Of a DNA stretch of 64,000 bases, positions 34,785-43,700 are shown piece by piece. The notes beneath the pieces were generated by a model, which ran no database searches, was not told the origin of the DNA, and was given only the letters and a program-made list of their open reading frames with translations. The position numbers were made by a program, and so were the translations under genes. Each line of letters opens with the position of its first letter. Positions within the stretch are counted from its first letter, which is position 1. This DNA is from Chitinophagaceae bacterium (GTDB lineage: Bacteria > Bacteroidota > Bacteroidia > Chitinophagales > Chitinophagaceae). The stretch is from NCBI GenBank assembly GCA_004028795.1, contig SAIW01000007.1:124001-188000 (forward strand). Direction: 5' to 3'.

Positions 34785-36139
34785 TGGCTTTTCAATTTAT
34801 TAAATATACACAGCCTGCATGGTATTTTAATACATTGCCAAGGGCTGATGGAATAATACCAACAGCAACTTATCATCCTGCATTATTACCGCTGCCCGAT
34901 GGCATACAATTCAATGCTGACAATAGTTTTGAAACAGAAGCTGCCCGTAATAAAGATATTGGTTACAGGGCCTGGCATAATGGTTTCCTGTTAAAAGGAG
35001 ATAAGCAAGTGGTTGAAGAAATAAATAAAATGTCAACTGTTTCTTTAACAGATGAGTATCGTTTTATAACTAAGTATTGGGGCAGCAAATGGTCTTTATT
35101 TGCTTTGGTTGTAAGATTACTTTCATTCAAAAATCCATTTCAGGAAATCATTGCTTTTAATAAAGGAAAAAGGATTAAACAAACTGATTTATACAATGGA
35201 CTGTATAATTGGAGTGCTTACCATAGTTTTCAATCAACATTAATTCAATCTCAGCCATTTGTCACTGTTGTTATTCCCACATTAAACAGGTATGAATATT
35301 TGAAAAATGTATTGGAAGATTTAGAAAAGCAATCGTACAAAAATTTCGAAGTAACTGTTGTTGATCAAAGTGAAAACTTCAATGCTCAGTTTTATGAAGG
35401 GTATGATTTGAAGCTGAATATTATTCATCAGCAAGCAAAAGAATTATGGACTGCCCGCAACAGAGCTATCAAAGAAAGTAAAGCAGATTATTTATTATTT
35501 TATGATGATGATTCAAGAATTGATGAAGATTGGATTGAACATCATTTAAAGTGTATTGATTTTTTTAAATGCGATATTTCTGCCGGCGTTTCTATTTCTA
35601 CCATTGGCGGTAAGGTTTCAAATAGTTATAATCACTTTCGATGGGCAGACCAATTTGATAGTGGTAATGCAATGGTTAAACGTTCAGTATTTAAATCAAT
35701 CGGTTTGTTTGATTTACAGTTTAACAAGCAAAGTATGGGCGACAGTGAGTTTGGGATAAGAGCTTATACGAATGGCTTTAAAAGCATTTCTAATCCTTAT
35801 GCCAAGAGGTTACATTTAAAAGCAAATGCAGGCGGGTTGCGGGAAATTGGCCACTGGGATGGTTTTCGCCCAAAGAAATTATTCGCCCCGAAACCATTAC
35901 CAAGCGTTGTTTATCTCTATAAAAAATATTACCCTGAAGCCTATTACAGAAACGCAGTTTATTTAGGTATACTGCTTTCGAACACTTCTTATAAAAATAA
36001 ACGCAGTGGTAAAATGTTATTAAAAAGTGTTTTACTAACGGCGTTTAAATTGCCTTTGCTTACAATACAATTCAGAAGAAGTTTAAGCAGGGCTAATGCA
36101 ATGCTTAAAGAAGGAAATAAAATTGAATGGCTGCCGTAA
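34784..36139 (+). CDS. GT2-family glycosyltransferase with N-terminal extension
   Basis: 451 residues from a GTG start. The first 155 or so form an extension without a recognised motif (rich in Tyr/Trp, e.g. DIGYRAWHNGFLLKGD). The GT-A fold starts at PFVTVVIPTLNRYEYLKNVLEDLEKQSYKNFEVTVVDQS and continues to LWTARNRAIKESKADYLLFYDDDSRIDEDW, the metal-binding DDD. Later, KQSMGDSEFGIRAYTNGFKS is typical of inverting GT2 transferases. The extension might bind the acceptor or partners. Overlaps the O-antigen ligase-like gene by 13 bases. Confidence 0.88.
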   Translation: MAFQFIKYTQPAWYFNTLPRADGIIPTATYHPALLPLPDGIQFNADNSFETEAARNKDIGYRAWHNGFLLKGDKQVVEEINKMSTVSLTDEYRFITKYWGSKWSLFALVVRLLSFKNPFQEIIAFNKGKRIKQTDLYNGLYNWSAYHSFQSTLIQSQPFVTVVIPTLNRYEYLKNVLEDLEKQSYKNFEVTVVDQSENFNAQFYEGYDLKLNIIHQQAKELWTARNRAIKESKADYLLFYDDDSRIDEDWIEHHLKCIDFFKCDISAGVSISTIGGKVSNSYNHFRWADQFDSGNAMVKRSVFKSIGLFDLQFNKQSMGDSEFGIRAYTNGFKSISNPYAKRLHLKANAGGLREIGHWDGFRPKKLFAPKPLPSVVYLYKKYYPEAYYRNAVYLGILLSNTSYKNKRSGKMLLKSVLLTAFKLPLLTIQFRRSLSRANAMLKEGNKIEWLP

Positions 36140-37497
36140 CTAAAAATTTTAAAATCCCTGCTTATAAATGGCTATACATTAAATATGGCTTAGCATTGCC
36201 TTTGGGTATTGTAGCAGGGTATAAAATAATTCCTGCACAAGTTCAAACTGTTATTGCAAGCCTGTTATTAGTGTATTGTGTTTATACAGGTATCAGGGAA
36301 AAGTTTGATAAACTTTTTGCAGTATTACCTTTTGCATGTTATCATGAAGCTTACATGCGTGGTTTTGTAAAATCATTTCCATACCTGGCTGTACAGTACA
36401 TGTTTATGATTGTATTCGGCATTCTGCTAATCAAAAATATAAGAACAAATAAAGCACATACAAAGTCATTTATTTTCATAGTTTTATTTGGTATACTGGA
36501 AATCTTAAACGGTATGAATCCCAATGATCCGGTATTACTCAAACCAATTATTACTCAAAGCCTTTGTTTAGTGGTTGTTGCTACCTGGGCATCGTTTAAC
36601 AGATTATCACCCATGCTCATTCACAGGCTGTTGACATATCTTAAAATCGCTGGCGTTTATTTAACAGGAATAGTACTGGTAGCTCATTTGCAGGGAGGTA
36701 TTGAGTATAATACTGAAAGCAATTTTGGTAGTAGTAATGGTTTGGCTCCGGTACAGTTAAGCGGTTACTTAGGTTTTACTTCATTACTGTTGTTATTTTC
36801 ATTTTTAAATCCGCAAGAAGCAAAATACCGGTTACTGAATATTATTTTATTCATCATCGTTGCCTCTATAATGATACTTACTTTTTCTCGTGGTGGTTTA
36901 TATTTTGTGGGAATTGTAATGGCAGCATATATCTACTTTAATAAAGCCAATTTAAAAAGTTACGCAAGGGTAATTTTTTTAATACCTATTGGGGCATTGG
37001 TATATTATATTGTTATCGGGCAAACAGATGGAGCAATAAGTAAACGTTATGAAAAGAAAGGGTCTTCTAACAGAGATGTTTTAGTTGAAGCTGCATTTAA
37101 AATATTTTTAGATGAGCCGATTATTGGTGTTGGCACAAGCAACTTTGATACAGAAATTGTTACAAGAAAATATTTCTTTAAAGAATCAACCGCACATAAT
37201 GAGTTTGTAAGAGCCATTGCAGAACATGGTATTTTTGGAATGATAACGTATTGGGGTTTCTTTATTACTTTATTGGTTGATATTTTTAAAAGAAAAGGCC
37301 CGCCTAAAGAATTTTCCTTTTATTTTTTGTTACTCTTCAGTTTAATATTAGTACATAACGGTTTAAAAATTTCTATTCAACCATTATTATTAATATTGGC
37401 AATAGCAAACCCTGCGGTTAATTCAGCAGTTCAAAAATTGTATTCCACTACAAAACTTTCAGGCAATAGTACAGGAAACAAAGTCAGAACAGCTTAA
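36127..37497 (+). CDS. O-antigen ligase/polymerase-like membrane protein (Wzy/WaaL superfamily)
   Basis: 456 residues with about eleven membrane helices and a large periplasmic loop (about 300-375). The loop contains SKRYEKKGSSNRDVLVEAAFKIFLDEPIIGVGTSNF and then STAHNEFVRAIAEHGIFGMITYWGFF, which matches the O-antigen ligase (PF04932) pattern with its key His. It is either the polymerase joining repeat units in the periplasm or a ligase moving the chain to an acceptor. With an ABC exporter also present, a ligase role is plausible; the two families cannot be separated by eye. Confidence 0.88.
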   Translation: MAAVTKNFKIPAYKWLYIKYGLALPLGIVAGYKIIPAQVQTVIASLLLVYCVYTGIREKFDKLFAVLPFACYHEAYMRGFVKSFPYLAVQYMFMIVFGILLIKNIRTNKAHTKSFIFIVLFGILEILNGMNPNDPVLLKPIITQSLCLVVVATWASFNRLSPMLIHRLLTYLKIAGVYLTGIVLVAHLQGGIEYNTESNFGSSNGLAPVQLSGYLGFTSLLLLFSFLNPQEAKYRLLNIILFIIVASIMILTFSRGGLYFVGIVMAAYIYFNKANLKSYARVIFLIPIGALVYYIVIGQTDGAISKRYEKKGSSNRDVLVEAAFKIFLDEPIIGVGTSNFDTEIVTRKYFFKESTAHNEFVRAIAEHGIFGMITYWGFFITLLVDIFKRKGPPKEFSFYFLLLFSLILVHNGLKISIQPLLLILAIANPAVNSAVQKLYSTTKLSGNSTGNKVRTA

Positions 37498-37576
37498 TGC
37501 TATAATTGATTGTTATAGCAATTGCTTTCCTCAATCGCTTACAGTAAAGCTTGGCAAAGCGTATATTAAAAAAACA

Positions 37577-38113
37577 TTGCAATGGTTTTTAGCAAATGAT
37601 AAACGCTTTTTATTTCATATTGAAATGAATAACAAAGTTGTTGGTTACTGCGGTGGTTTTGTTCCGCAAAAGATAGGAGACGGCAGTGCCAGCGGAATGT
37701 TTCAGTTTGCATTTAATGAAGCTGTTAAAGGTATAATGAAAAAGCCCTGGTTAATTTTTAATGAAGAAGTGAGAAGAATGTATCCTTTCCTTTGGCGAAA
37801 TATTAAAAGGAAAATTTTTAGAAATGCAAATGCTACAACTGTTGTTAATACTCATACAGTTTCAACATTTGCACCACATACCGGGTTGGTAGTAATAGGA
37901 GTTCATACAGACTATCGCGGTAAAGGCATATTAAATGAGCTGATGCAATACTTTGATGAAAAAGCAAAGCAATACCAATGCAGTTTTGCTAAACTAAGTG
38001 TTAAGCAAAACAATACAAGGGCTATAAATGCTTATAAAAAATTCGATTGGCAAATTGTAGAAGAATTAGGCAATACTTATGTAATGCAAAAAAACTATTC
38101 AGTCAATGCATAA
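37577..38113 (+). CDS. GNAT-family N-acetyltransferase (true start probably upstream)
   Basis: The frame from a TTG at 37577 encodes 178 residues with a GNAT fold: HIEMNNKVVGYCGGF (strands 2-3), GLVVIGVHTDYRGKGILNELMQYF (acetyl-CoA loop, RGKG) and KLSVKQNNTRAINAYKKFDW. The same frame stays open upstream to 37406 and reads like coding sequence (QLNAIIDCYSNCFPQSLTV, then KLGKAYIKKTL), supplying the missing first helices. No ATG, GTG or TTG lies in that part; an ATT at 37442 or ATA near 37466 would have to start it, inside the previous gene. Likely acetylates an amino sugar of the glycan. Confidence 0.8.
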   Translation: MQWFLANDKRFLFHIEMNNKVVGYCGGFVPQKIGDGSASGMFQFAFNEAVKGIMKKPWLIFNEEVRRMYPFLWRNIKRKIFRNANATTVVNTHTVSTFAPHTGLVVIGVHTDYRGKGILNELMQYFDEKAKQYQCSFAKLSVKQNNTRAINAYKKFDWQIVEELGNTYVMQKNYSVNA

Positions 38114-39143
38114 ACCTAAGCTGCTTATAGTAGGTTTATTTTTAAATGAAAAGAATAAGCATTTAATAATGCGTACCGCTGCAGATCAGTTAGCGGAGCT
38201 TTTTGCAAAACATGATTATTCAATTATTAAAACATCTTTCTATCCCGGTAAAGTCAAAAGGTTTATTGATACATTTCTAACTATTATTTTAAAAGCAGGA
38301 GATTATCAAACAAGTATAGTGCCATTATACGGGGGAACCGCAAGTTTATTATGGGCAACTATTTCCATTTATTTATTGAAGTTGCTTGGTAAGCAAACGA
38401 TTTTAATTATTCATGGTGGTTCTATTCCCGAACGAATGAAAACCAAACCTGGTGGTTATTTAAGGGTAATAAGAAAATCAGATAAAGTTGTTTGCCCTTC
38501 TAATTTTATTATTCATCATTTAAAGCAATACAACATTCACGCATTGTTAATTGAGAATGTTGTAAACCTGAACGACTATCAGTTTCACGAAAAAAAACAA
38601 ATTCGCCCGAACCTTTTCTGGATGCGGACTTTTGAAGATGCTTATAACCCGTTAATGGCTGTAAAAGTGCTTTCAATCATAAAAAAAAAATATCCTGAAG
38701 CAATAATGATGATGGCAGGAAGAGACGATGGTTTATTAAATGCAACACAAATATTGGCTAAAGAATTAAATGTGGATAGTTCAATTACTTACCCAGGTTA
38801 TGTAAGCAATCAACAAAAAAATGAAATAGCAGCGTTGTATGATATTTATATTTGTACCAACAAAATTGATAACGCTCCTGTAAGTTTTATTGAAATGTTT
38901 TGTATGGGTTTACCTGTTGTATCTGTTAACTCGGGCGGTATTCCTTTTTTAGTTAATGATAATGAAAATGCTTTATTAGTAAATTATAATGATGCAGAAG
39001 CAATGGCTTCTAAAATAGAAGACCTGATTGAAAACAGAGTTAACAGCCAACAATTGATAGCCAATGCGTTGCATACTTCTAAACAATTTGGCGAAGAAGC
39101 GGTACTGCATAAATGGGAAAGCATGTTTCTTGCTAAAAATTAA
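38106..39143 (+). CDS. GT4-like glycosyltransferase
   Basis: 345 residues, GT-B fold. The N-terminal domain starts HKPKLLIVGLFLNEKNKHLIMRTA and includes LLGKQTILIIHGGSIPERMK. The donor domain has FWMRTFEDAYNPLMAVKVLSIIKKKYPEA, ITYPGYVSNQQKNEIAALYDIYICT and APVSFIEMFCMGLPVVSVNSGGIPFLV, the last resembling the GT4 donor motif with a Glu. The ATG overlaps the GNAT gene by 8 bases. Donor and acceptor unknown. Confidence 0.87.
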   Translation: MHKPKLLIVGLFLNEKNKHLIMRTAADQLAELFAKHDYSIIKTSFYPGKVKRFIDTFLTIILKAGDYQTSIVPLYGGTASLLWATISIYLLKLLGKQTILIIHGGSIPERMKTKPGGYLRVIRKSDKVVCPSNFIIHHLKQYNIHALLIENVVNLNDYQFHEKKQIRPNLFWMRTFEDAYNPLMAVKVLSIIKKKYPEAIMMMAGRDDGLLNATQILAKELNVDSSITYPGYVSNQQKNEIAALYDIYICTNKIDNAPVSFIEMFCMGLPVVSVNSGGIPFLVNDNENALLVNYNDAEAMASKIEDLIENRVNSQQLIANALHTSKQFGEEAVLHKWESMFLAKN

Positions 39144-39163
39144 GTTATACAATACAGAATAAT

Positions 39164-39997
39164 ATGTTTTTATCTGTTTTAATACGCAATCTTAATCAGG
39201 CAAAAGAGATGGAACTCTGTCTTAAAGCATTAAGATTTCAGATAGTCAGCTTCCCATATGAAATAGTTGTAGTTGATAATGAAAGCAACGATAATTCAGT
39301 AGCCATTGCAAAGCAGTACTGCTGCAAAATAATTACACTTGCAAGAAGTGAATTCAGTTATGGCAAGGCTTTGAATATAGGAATTGAAAACTGTTCAGGA
39401 GAATTTGTACTAAGTCTTAGCTCTCATGTTTCTTTATTAAGTCAAAATTTTTTAGAGCGTATTCCCTCTTTATTTTCTGATGAAAGAATCGCAGGATTAA
39501 AGTTTGTACCGGTTACCAACAATGATATTATACGTAACTCTTTTTTAAAAGGGGAAACTATTATAAACAGTCAGTTTGTAAACGATAGTTTATTAAAAGT
39601 GTGGGCAAATGGTATAATTAATAATTGTTCAGCCATACGTAAATCTGTATGGCAGCAAATACCTTTTAATGAAAAGCTTTTTTATTCAGAAGATAAAGTA
39701 TGGTCGTTTGAAGTTATAAAAGCAGGTTACGAGTTGAAGATTAATATTCCTTTGTTTTATCAATATAACAAAGCCATGAGCAGGCAACAGCTAATAAATA
39801 AAAGAGCTAATGAAGAAGCAGCCTACAGGTTATTTACTAAACAAGCTTATAAAGATTATCCACCACATTTTTCATGGCGTTTTGTGTATATGCTAAAAGA
39901 AATTCGCAATGCATACGTACGTATGAAAACAGGTTGGCAAGTGCAGCGTTTAGCCAAGCAGATTGTAATAAAAGAAAAAGAAAAATTCCAATTTTAA
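39164..39997 (+). CDS. GT2-family glycosyltransferase with altered DXD motif
   Basis: 277 residues, GT-A fold. It starts MFLSVLIRNLNQAKEMELCLKALRFQ and continues IVVVDNESNDNSVAIAKQYCCKIITL. Where GT2 enzymes usually have a metal-binding DXD, this one reads VLSLSSHVSLLSQNFLE, a Ser-His variant seen in some polysaccharide GT2 proteins. Later LFYSEDKVWSFEVIKAGYELKIN gives the likely catalytic acidic residues. Starts 20 bases after the previous gene. Sugar specificity unknown. Confidence 0.87.
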   Translation: MFLSVLIRNLNQAKEMELCLKALRFQIVSFPYEIVVVDNESNDNSVAIAKQYCCKIITLARSEFSYGKALNIGIENCSGEFVLSLSSHVSLLSQNFLERIPSLFSDERIAGLKFVPVTNNDIIRNSFLKGETIINSQFVNDSLLKVWANGIINNCSAIRKSVWQQIPFNEKLFYSEDKVWSFEVIKAGYELKINIPLFYQYNKAMSRQQLINKRANEEAAYRLFTKQAYKDYPPHFSWRFVYMLKEIRNAYVRMKTGWQVQRLAKQIVIKEKEKFQF

Positions 39998-40009
39998 AAG
40001 CTAAAAAAT

Positions 40010-40912
40010 ATGCTTCCTCTTGTAAGTGTTATTATCTGTACTTATAATCATGCAAAATATTTACCTGTTGCTATTAACAGTGTTTTAAAGCAAGATTATC
40101 CAAATATAGAAATAGTAGTAGTTGATGATGGTTCAACTGATGATACTTCAAATGTTGTAAAACAATTTCCTTCAATAAAATATCATTACAAACAAAATCA
40201 AGGATTGGCAAAAGGAAGGAATACAGGTATTGAAATAAGCAGTGGTGAATATCTTTTATTTTTAGATGCAGACGATTGGTTATTAGAGAATGCTATTGCT
40301 ACTAATGCAGCATATTTAAACAATAATAAAGAAATCGCTTTTGTTTCGGGGGGGCATATAAGTGTAAACGCAATTGGCGAAACAACAAGCATTCAACAAA
40401 ATAAAGTTGAAGAAAATCATTTTGAAAAATTATTGGAGTTTAATTATATAGGAATGCACGCTACTGTTATGTACAGAAAATGGGCATTAGATTTTTATCC
40501 TTTTGCACCCGATTTAAGAGGATGTGATGATTACGATTCTTATCTTGGTGTAGCGGCAAAATATCCGATTATGCATCATACACATTTGCTTGCTGCATAT
40601 AGAAAACATGATGAAAATATGAGCGGTGATGCCCATTATATGGTGAATACAGTTTTAAATATTCTTCATAAACATGCAAAAAATTTAACAGATCCTATAT
40701 TAATTGCAGCAGCTAAAAGAGGAGAAGAAAACTGGAAAGGCTATTATGCTAATAAGGAATGGAAAGTATTAACTGAATCAGGCTTTTTTGAGTGGAGCAA
40801 AAAATTAAAAGCTTTAAATTTTATCAGAAAAACAAAACCTATCTTAATTAAAAGTTACTTGTATGGTAATTACAGAAGGAAAGTAATTAAACACTTTTTA
40901 GGATTGAAATAA
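40010..40912 (+). CDS. GT2-family glycosyltransferase
   Basis: 300 residues, standard GT-A enzyme. N-terminus PLVSVIICTYNHAKYLPVAINSVLKQDYPNIEIVVVDDGSTDDT, then GLAKGRNTGIEISSGEYLLFLDADDW with the DAD metal site. Near 175, DLRGCDDYDSYLGVA holds the probable catalytic Asp. The polar C-terminal helix is common in this family. Last gene of the co-directional run before a short 67-base gap with a possible promoter. Confidence 0.92.
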   Translation: MLPLVSVIICTYNHAKYLPVAINSVLKQDYPNIEIVVVDDGSTDDTSNVVKQFPSIKYHYKQNQGLAKGRNTGIEISSGEYLLFLDADDWLLENAIATNAAYLNNNKEIAFVSGGHISVNAIGETTSIQQNKVEENHFEKLLEFNYIGMHATVMYRKWALDFYPFAPDLRGCDDYDSYLGVAAKYPIMHHTHLLAAYRKHDENMSGDAHYMVNTVLNILHKHAKNLTDPILIAAAKRGEENWKGYYANKEWKVLTESGFFEWSKKLKALNFIRKTKPILIKSYLYGNYRRKVIKHFLGLK

Positions 40913-40935
40913 GTACCTATAGTTATTTGGTTTAT

Positions 40936-40943
40936 TACTTTTG
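40936..40943 (+). promoter_or_regulatory. Possible internal -7 element before the WlbA-like gene
   Basis: TACTTTTG fits TAnnTTTG and lies 36 bases before the next start, in one of the few intergenic gaps inside the locus. No TTG at a suitable -33 distance, so support is weak. Confidence 0.3.
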
Positions 40944-40979
40944 AAAAAATCTAAATTATACGAACTTTAATTTTCATAA

Positions 40980-41990
40980 ATGCAAAAAGTAAAATTTGCA
41001 ATTATCGGTTGCGGAAGAATTGCACAACGTCATGCAGAGCATATTAATAAGTTTGGTGAGTTGGTAGCTGTTTGTGATGTGGTAAAAGATAAAGCAACTG
41101 CTCTTGCCGATAAATATCATGCCGTCGCTTATACCGATGCAAAAACAATGTTAGCTGCAGAAAAATCTGTTGATATTTGTTCAATCTGTTCACCAAACGG
41201 CTTACATGCACAACATGCTATAACTGCATTGCATCATGGCTTTCATGTGTTGGTTGAAAAGCCGATGGCATTAACTGTTTATGATTGCGGTGAAATGATT
41301 AAAGCTGCGGAAAAGGCCAATAAACGCTTATTTGCTATTAAACAAAATCGTTTTAATCCTCCTGTTGCTGCTGTTAAAGAAGCTATTGATAAAGGCATCT
41401 TAGGAAAAATTTACAGTATTCAGCTAAGTTGTTTCTGGAACAGAAATAATGATTACTATGAGAACAGTTGGAAAGGAACAAAAGATTTAGATGGTGGTAC
41501 ATTGTTTACACAATTCAGTCACTTTATCGATTTATTATATTGGATAATCGGCGATGTAAAAGATGCGTATGCCATTATGGGTAACTTTGCTCATAAAAAT
41601 ATTATTGAGTTTGAAGATACAGGCGTGGTTGCCCTTGAGTTTTATAATGGAGCAATCGGTACGATTAATTATACAGTTAACAGTTACAAAAAAAATATGG
41701 AAGGCTCACTAACCATATTTGCAGAAAAGGGTACAGTAAAAATTGGTGGACAATACCTGAACGAATTAGAATATCAAAACATAGAAGGTTTTGAATTTAA
41801 AAATTTACCGCAAGGCAATACAGCCAACAATTACGGCAACTATGTTGGCAGTATGAGTAATCATGATAAAGTGTATCAAAACCTGATTGATGTATTGCAA
41901 AACAATGCATCTATTACTACCAATGCTTTTGAAGGGTTAAAGACCGTTGAAATCATCAATAAAATTTATCAGTCAGTAAAAAATAAATAA
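40980..41990 (+). CDS. Gfo/Idh/MocA oxidoreductase, WlbA/WbpB-like
   Basis: 336 residues. The Rossmann start KFAIIGCGRIAQRHAEHI, the family motif HVLVEKPMALT and the AIKQNRFNPPVAAVKEAI segment are typical of WlbA/WbpB, which oxidises C3 of UDP-N-acetylglucosaminuronic acid using NAD. DLDGGTLFTQFSHFIDLLYW has the usual catalytic His region. Followed with one-base overlap by an acyltransferase, then by an aminotransferase. Together they match the oxidise-aminate-acetylate route to 2,3-diacetamido uronic acids. The first enzyme of that route (WbpA dehydrogenase) is not in this window. Confidence 0.88.
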   Translation: MQKVKFAIIGCGRIAQRHAEHINKFGELVAVCDVVKDKATALADKYHAVAYTDAKTMLAAEKSVDICSICSPNGLHAQHAITALHHGFHVLVEKPMALTVYDCGEMIKAAEKANKRLFAIKQNRFNPPVAAVKEAIDKGILGKIYSIQLSCFWNRNNDYYENSWKGTKDLDGGTLFTQFSHFIDLLYWIIGDVKDAYAIMGNFAHKNIIEFEDTGVVALEFYNGAIGTINYTVNSYKKNMEGSLTIFAEKGTVKIGGQYLNELEYQNIEGFEFKNLPQGNTANNYGNYVGSMSNHDKVYQNLIDVLQNNASITTNAFEGLKTVEIINKIYQSVKNK

Positions 41991-42460
41991 TGGCTCATCA
42001 ACCTAAAATATTTACTGCTTCCATTCGTGATGTTGTATTTGGTGAGAATGTAAAACTGGTTGAACCATGTAATTTGTATGAATGCACTATCGGTAATAAT
42101 TGTTTTATCGGGCCATTTGTTGAAATACAAAAAGATGTTGTAGTTGGAGATAATAGCAGAATTCAATCACACAGTTTTATCTGCGAGTTGGTAACTATCG
42201 GTAACAATTGTTTTATTGGTCATGGTGTAATGTTTATTAATGATTTGTTCAGCAATGGAGGCCCTGCAGGCGGTGATAAAAGCTTATGGAAGCAAACCAA
42301 GATTGGTAATCATGTTTCTATCGGCAGCAATGCAACCATATTGCCCGTTGAAATATGCGACCATGTTGTAATTGGTGCGGGTGCGGTGGTTACAAAAAGT
42401 ATAACCAAGCCCGGTATTTATGCAGGCAATCCTGCGAAGTTTATTAGAGAAATAAAATAG
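41990..42460 (+). CDS. Left-handed beta-helix N-acetyltransferase (WlbB/WbpD-like)
   Basis: 156 residues built of hexapeptide repeats: IGNNCFIGPFVEIQKDVVVGDNS, IGNNCFIGHGVMFINDLF, IGNHVSIGSNATILPVEI and VIGAGAVVTKSI; it ends YAGNPAKFIREI. This is the pattern of acetyl-CoA-dependent sugar N-acetyltransferases such as WlbB/WbpD, which acetylate the 3-amino group of a UDP-sugar. His32-type catalytic residues cannot be placed with certainty. TAATG overlap with the oxidoreductase gene. It may also serve the 4-amino sugar route implied by the second aminotransferase. Confidence 0.9.
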   Translation: MAHQPKIFTASIRDVVFGENVKLVEPCNLYECTIGNNCFIGPFVEIQKDVVVGDNSRIQSHSFICELVTIGNNCFIGHGVMFINDLFSNGGPAGGDKSLWKQTKIGNHVSIGSNATILPVEICDHVVIGAGAVVTKSITKPGIYAGNPAKFIREIK

Positions 42461-42518
42461 TTTTTGTTACCAACTTTTTTATTTCATGGCATCGTTCCTT
42501 GCGTCGCACACTTGTACT
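42461..42518 (+). repeat. Dispersed intergenic repeat, copy B (internally deleted)
   Basis: Begins directly after the acetyltransferase stop. Shares TTTTGTTACCA and CATGGCATCGTTCC with copy C near 44689 and the CGCACACTTGTACT end with copy C, but lacks the middle (GTAGCC to GAAGTA). Like copy C it stands just before a DegT-type aminotransferase gene. Confidence 0.6.
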
Positions 42519-42593
42519 AAAGTATTTTATGGCAGCCGGTAATCGAATTTGTAATGGTTATTTTTGCTTTTCACCTTTCACTTTTCACTTTAT

Positions 42594-43700
42594 ATGAATG
42601 TTCCTTTTGTTGATTTAAAAGCCCAGTATCAATCAATCAAACCTGCCATTGATACAGCCATAGAAAACGTTATTACCGAAACGGCTTTTATCGGTGGTAA
42701 ATATGTGAACCAGTTTGAAAAAGATTTTCAGGAATTATATGGTGTTAAACATTGCATCAGTTGTGCCAACGGCACAGATAGTTTATACATCATTATGAAA
42801 ATGTTAGGCATCAGTAAAGGCGATGAAGTAATAACTGTAGCTAACAGTTGGATAAGCAGCAGTGAAACCATTTCTCAAACCGGTGCAATACCTGTATTTA
42901 TTGATATTCATAAAGACTATTATTCCATAGATGAAACATTAATTGAAGCAAAAATTACAGCCAATACCAAAGCCATTATACCTGTGCATTTACAAGGGCA
43001 AATCTGTGCGATTGATGTTATAGAAAGTATTTGTAAAAAACATAATCTCTTTTTAATTGAAGACTGTGCCCAATCTCATTTAAGTGAATACAATGGCATA
43101 AGAGCCGGCTTAACAGGTATTGCCGCATCCTTCAGTTTTTACCCCGGCAAAAACTTAGGAGCTTACGGCGATGCAGGTTGCATTATAACCAATGATGATG
43201 CATTGGCAGAAAAGTGTAAAATGTATGCAAGGCATGGTGCGTTAATAAAACATCAACATAAAATTGAAGGTATTAATTCAAGATTAGATGGTTTACAGGC
43301 TGCCGTTCTTTCGGCCAAATTACCCCACTTAATAAAATGGACAAAGCAACGCATTGCAGCAGCAGCTTTATATAATGAAGCATTAAACGATATTGAAGAA
43401 ATTGTTACACCTGTTGTTCGCCCCAATTCAAAACATACCTATCATCTGTATGTTATACGAGCCAAAGAAAGAGATGCATTGGCCAAACATTTAAAAGAAG
43501 TTGGTATTGAAACGGCTATTCATTATCCAACTCCTTTGCCTTTTATGGAAGCATATCAATACTTACAACATCAACCTGAAGATTTCCCTGTAAGTAATCA
43601 ATATAAAGATGAAATTCTTTCTCTGCCTGTATTCCCTGAGATAACACAAGAGCAGATTAATTATGTTGCTCATCAGATTAAAGCATTCTATTCCAAATGA
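42594..43700 (+). CDS. DegT/DnrJ/EryC1/StrS aminotransferase (WlbC/WbpE-like)
   Basis: PLP-dependent sugar aminotransferase, 368 residues from the ATG at 42594; an earlier start would add ten hydrophobic residues from the repeat region. Motifs: MNVPFVDLKAQYQSIKPAID, the AFIGGKYVNQFEKDF start of the fold, IEDCAQSHLS with the PLP-binding Asp, and SFYPGKNLGAYGDAG with the Schiff-base Lys186. In the neighbouring oxidoreductase/acetyltransferase context it would aminate C3 of a UDP-3-keto uronic acid. Its stop overlaps the next start in ATGA. Confidence 0.92.
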   Translation: MNVPFVDLKAQYQSIKPAIDTAIENVITETAFIGGKYVNQFEKDFQELYGVKHCISCANGTDSLYIIMKMLGISKGDEVITVANSWISSSETISQTGAIPVFIDIHKDYYSIDETLIEAKITANTKAIIPVHLQGQICAIDVIESICKKHNLFLIEDCAQSHLSEYNGIRAGLTGIAASFSFYPGKNLGAYGDAGCIITNDDALAEKCKMYARHGALIKHQHKIEGINSRLDGLQAAVLSAKLPHLIKWTKQRIAAAALYNEALNDIEEIVTPVVRPNSKHTYHLYVIRAKERDALAKHLKEVGIETAIHYPTPLPFMEAYQYLQHQPEDFPVSNQYKDEILSLPVFPEITQEQINYVAHQIKAFYSK

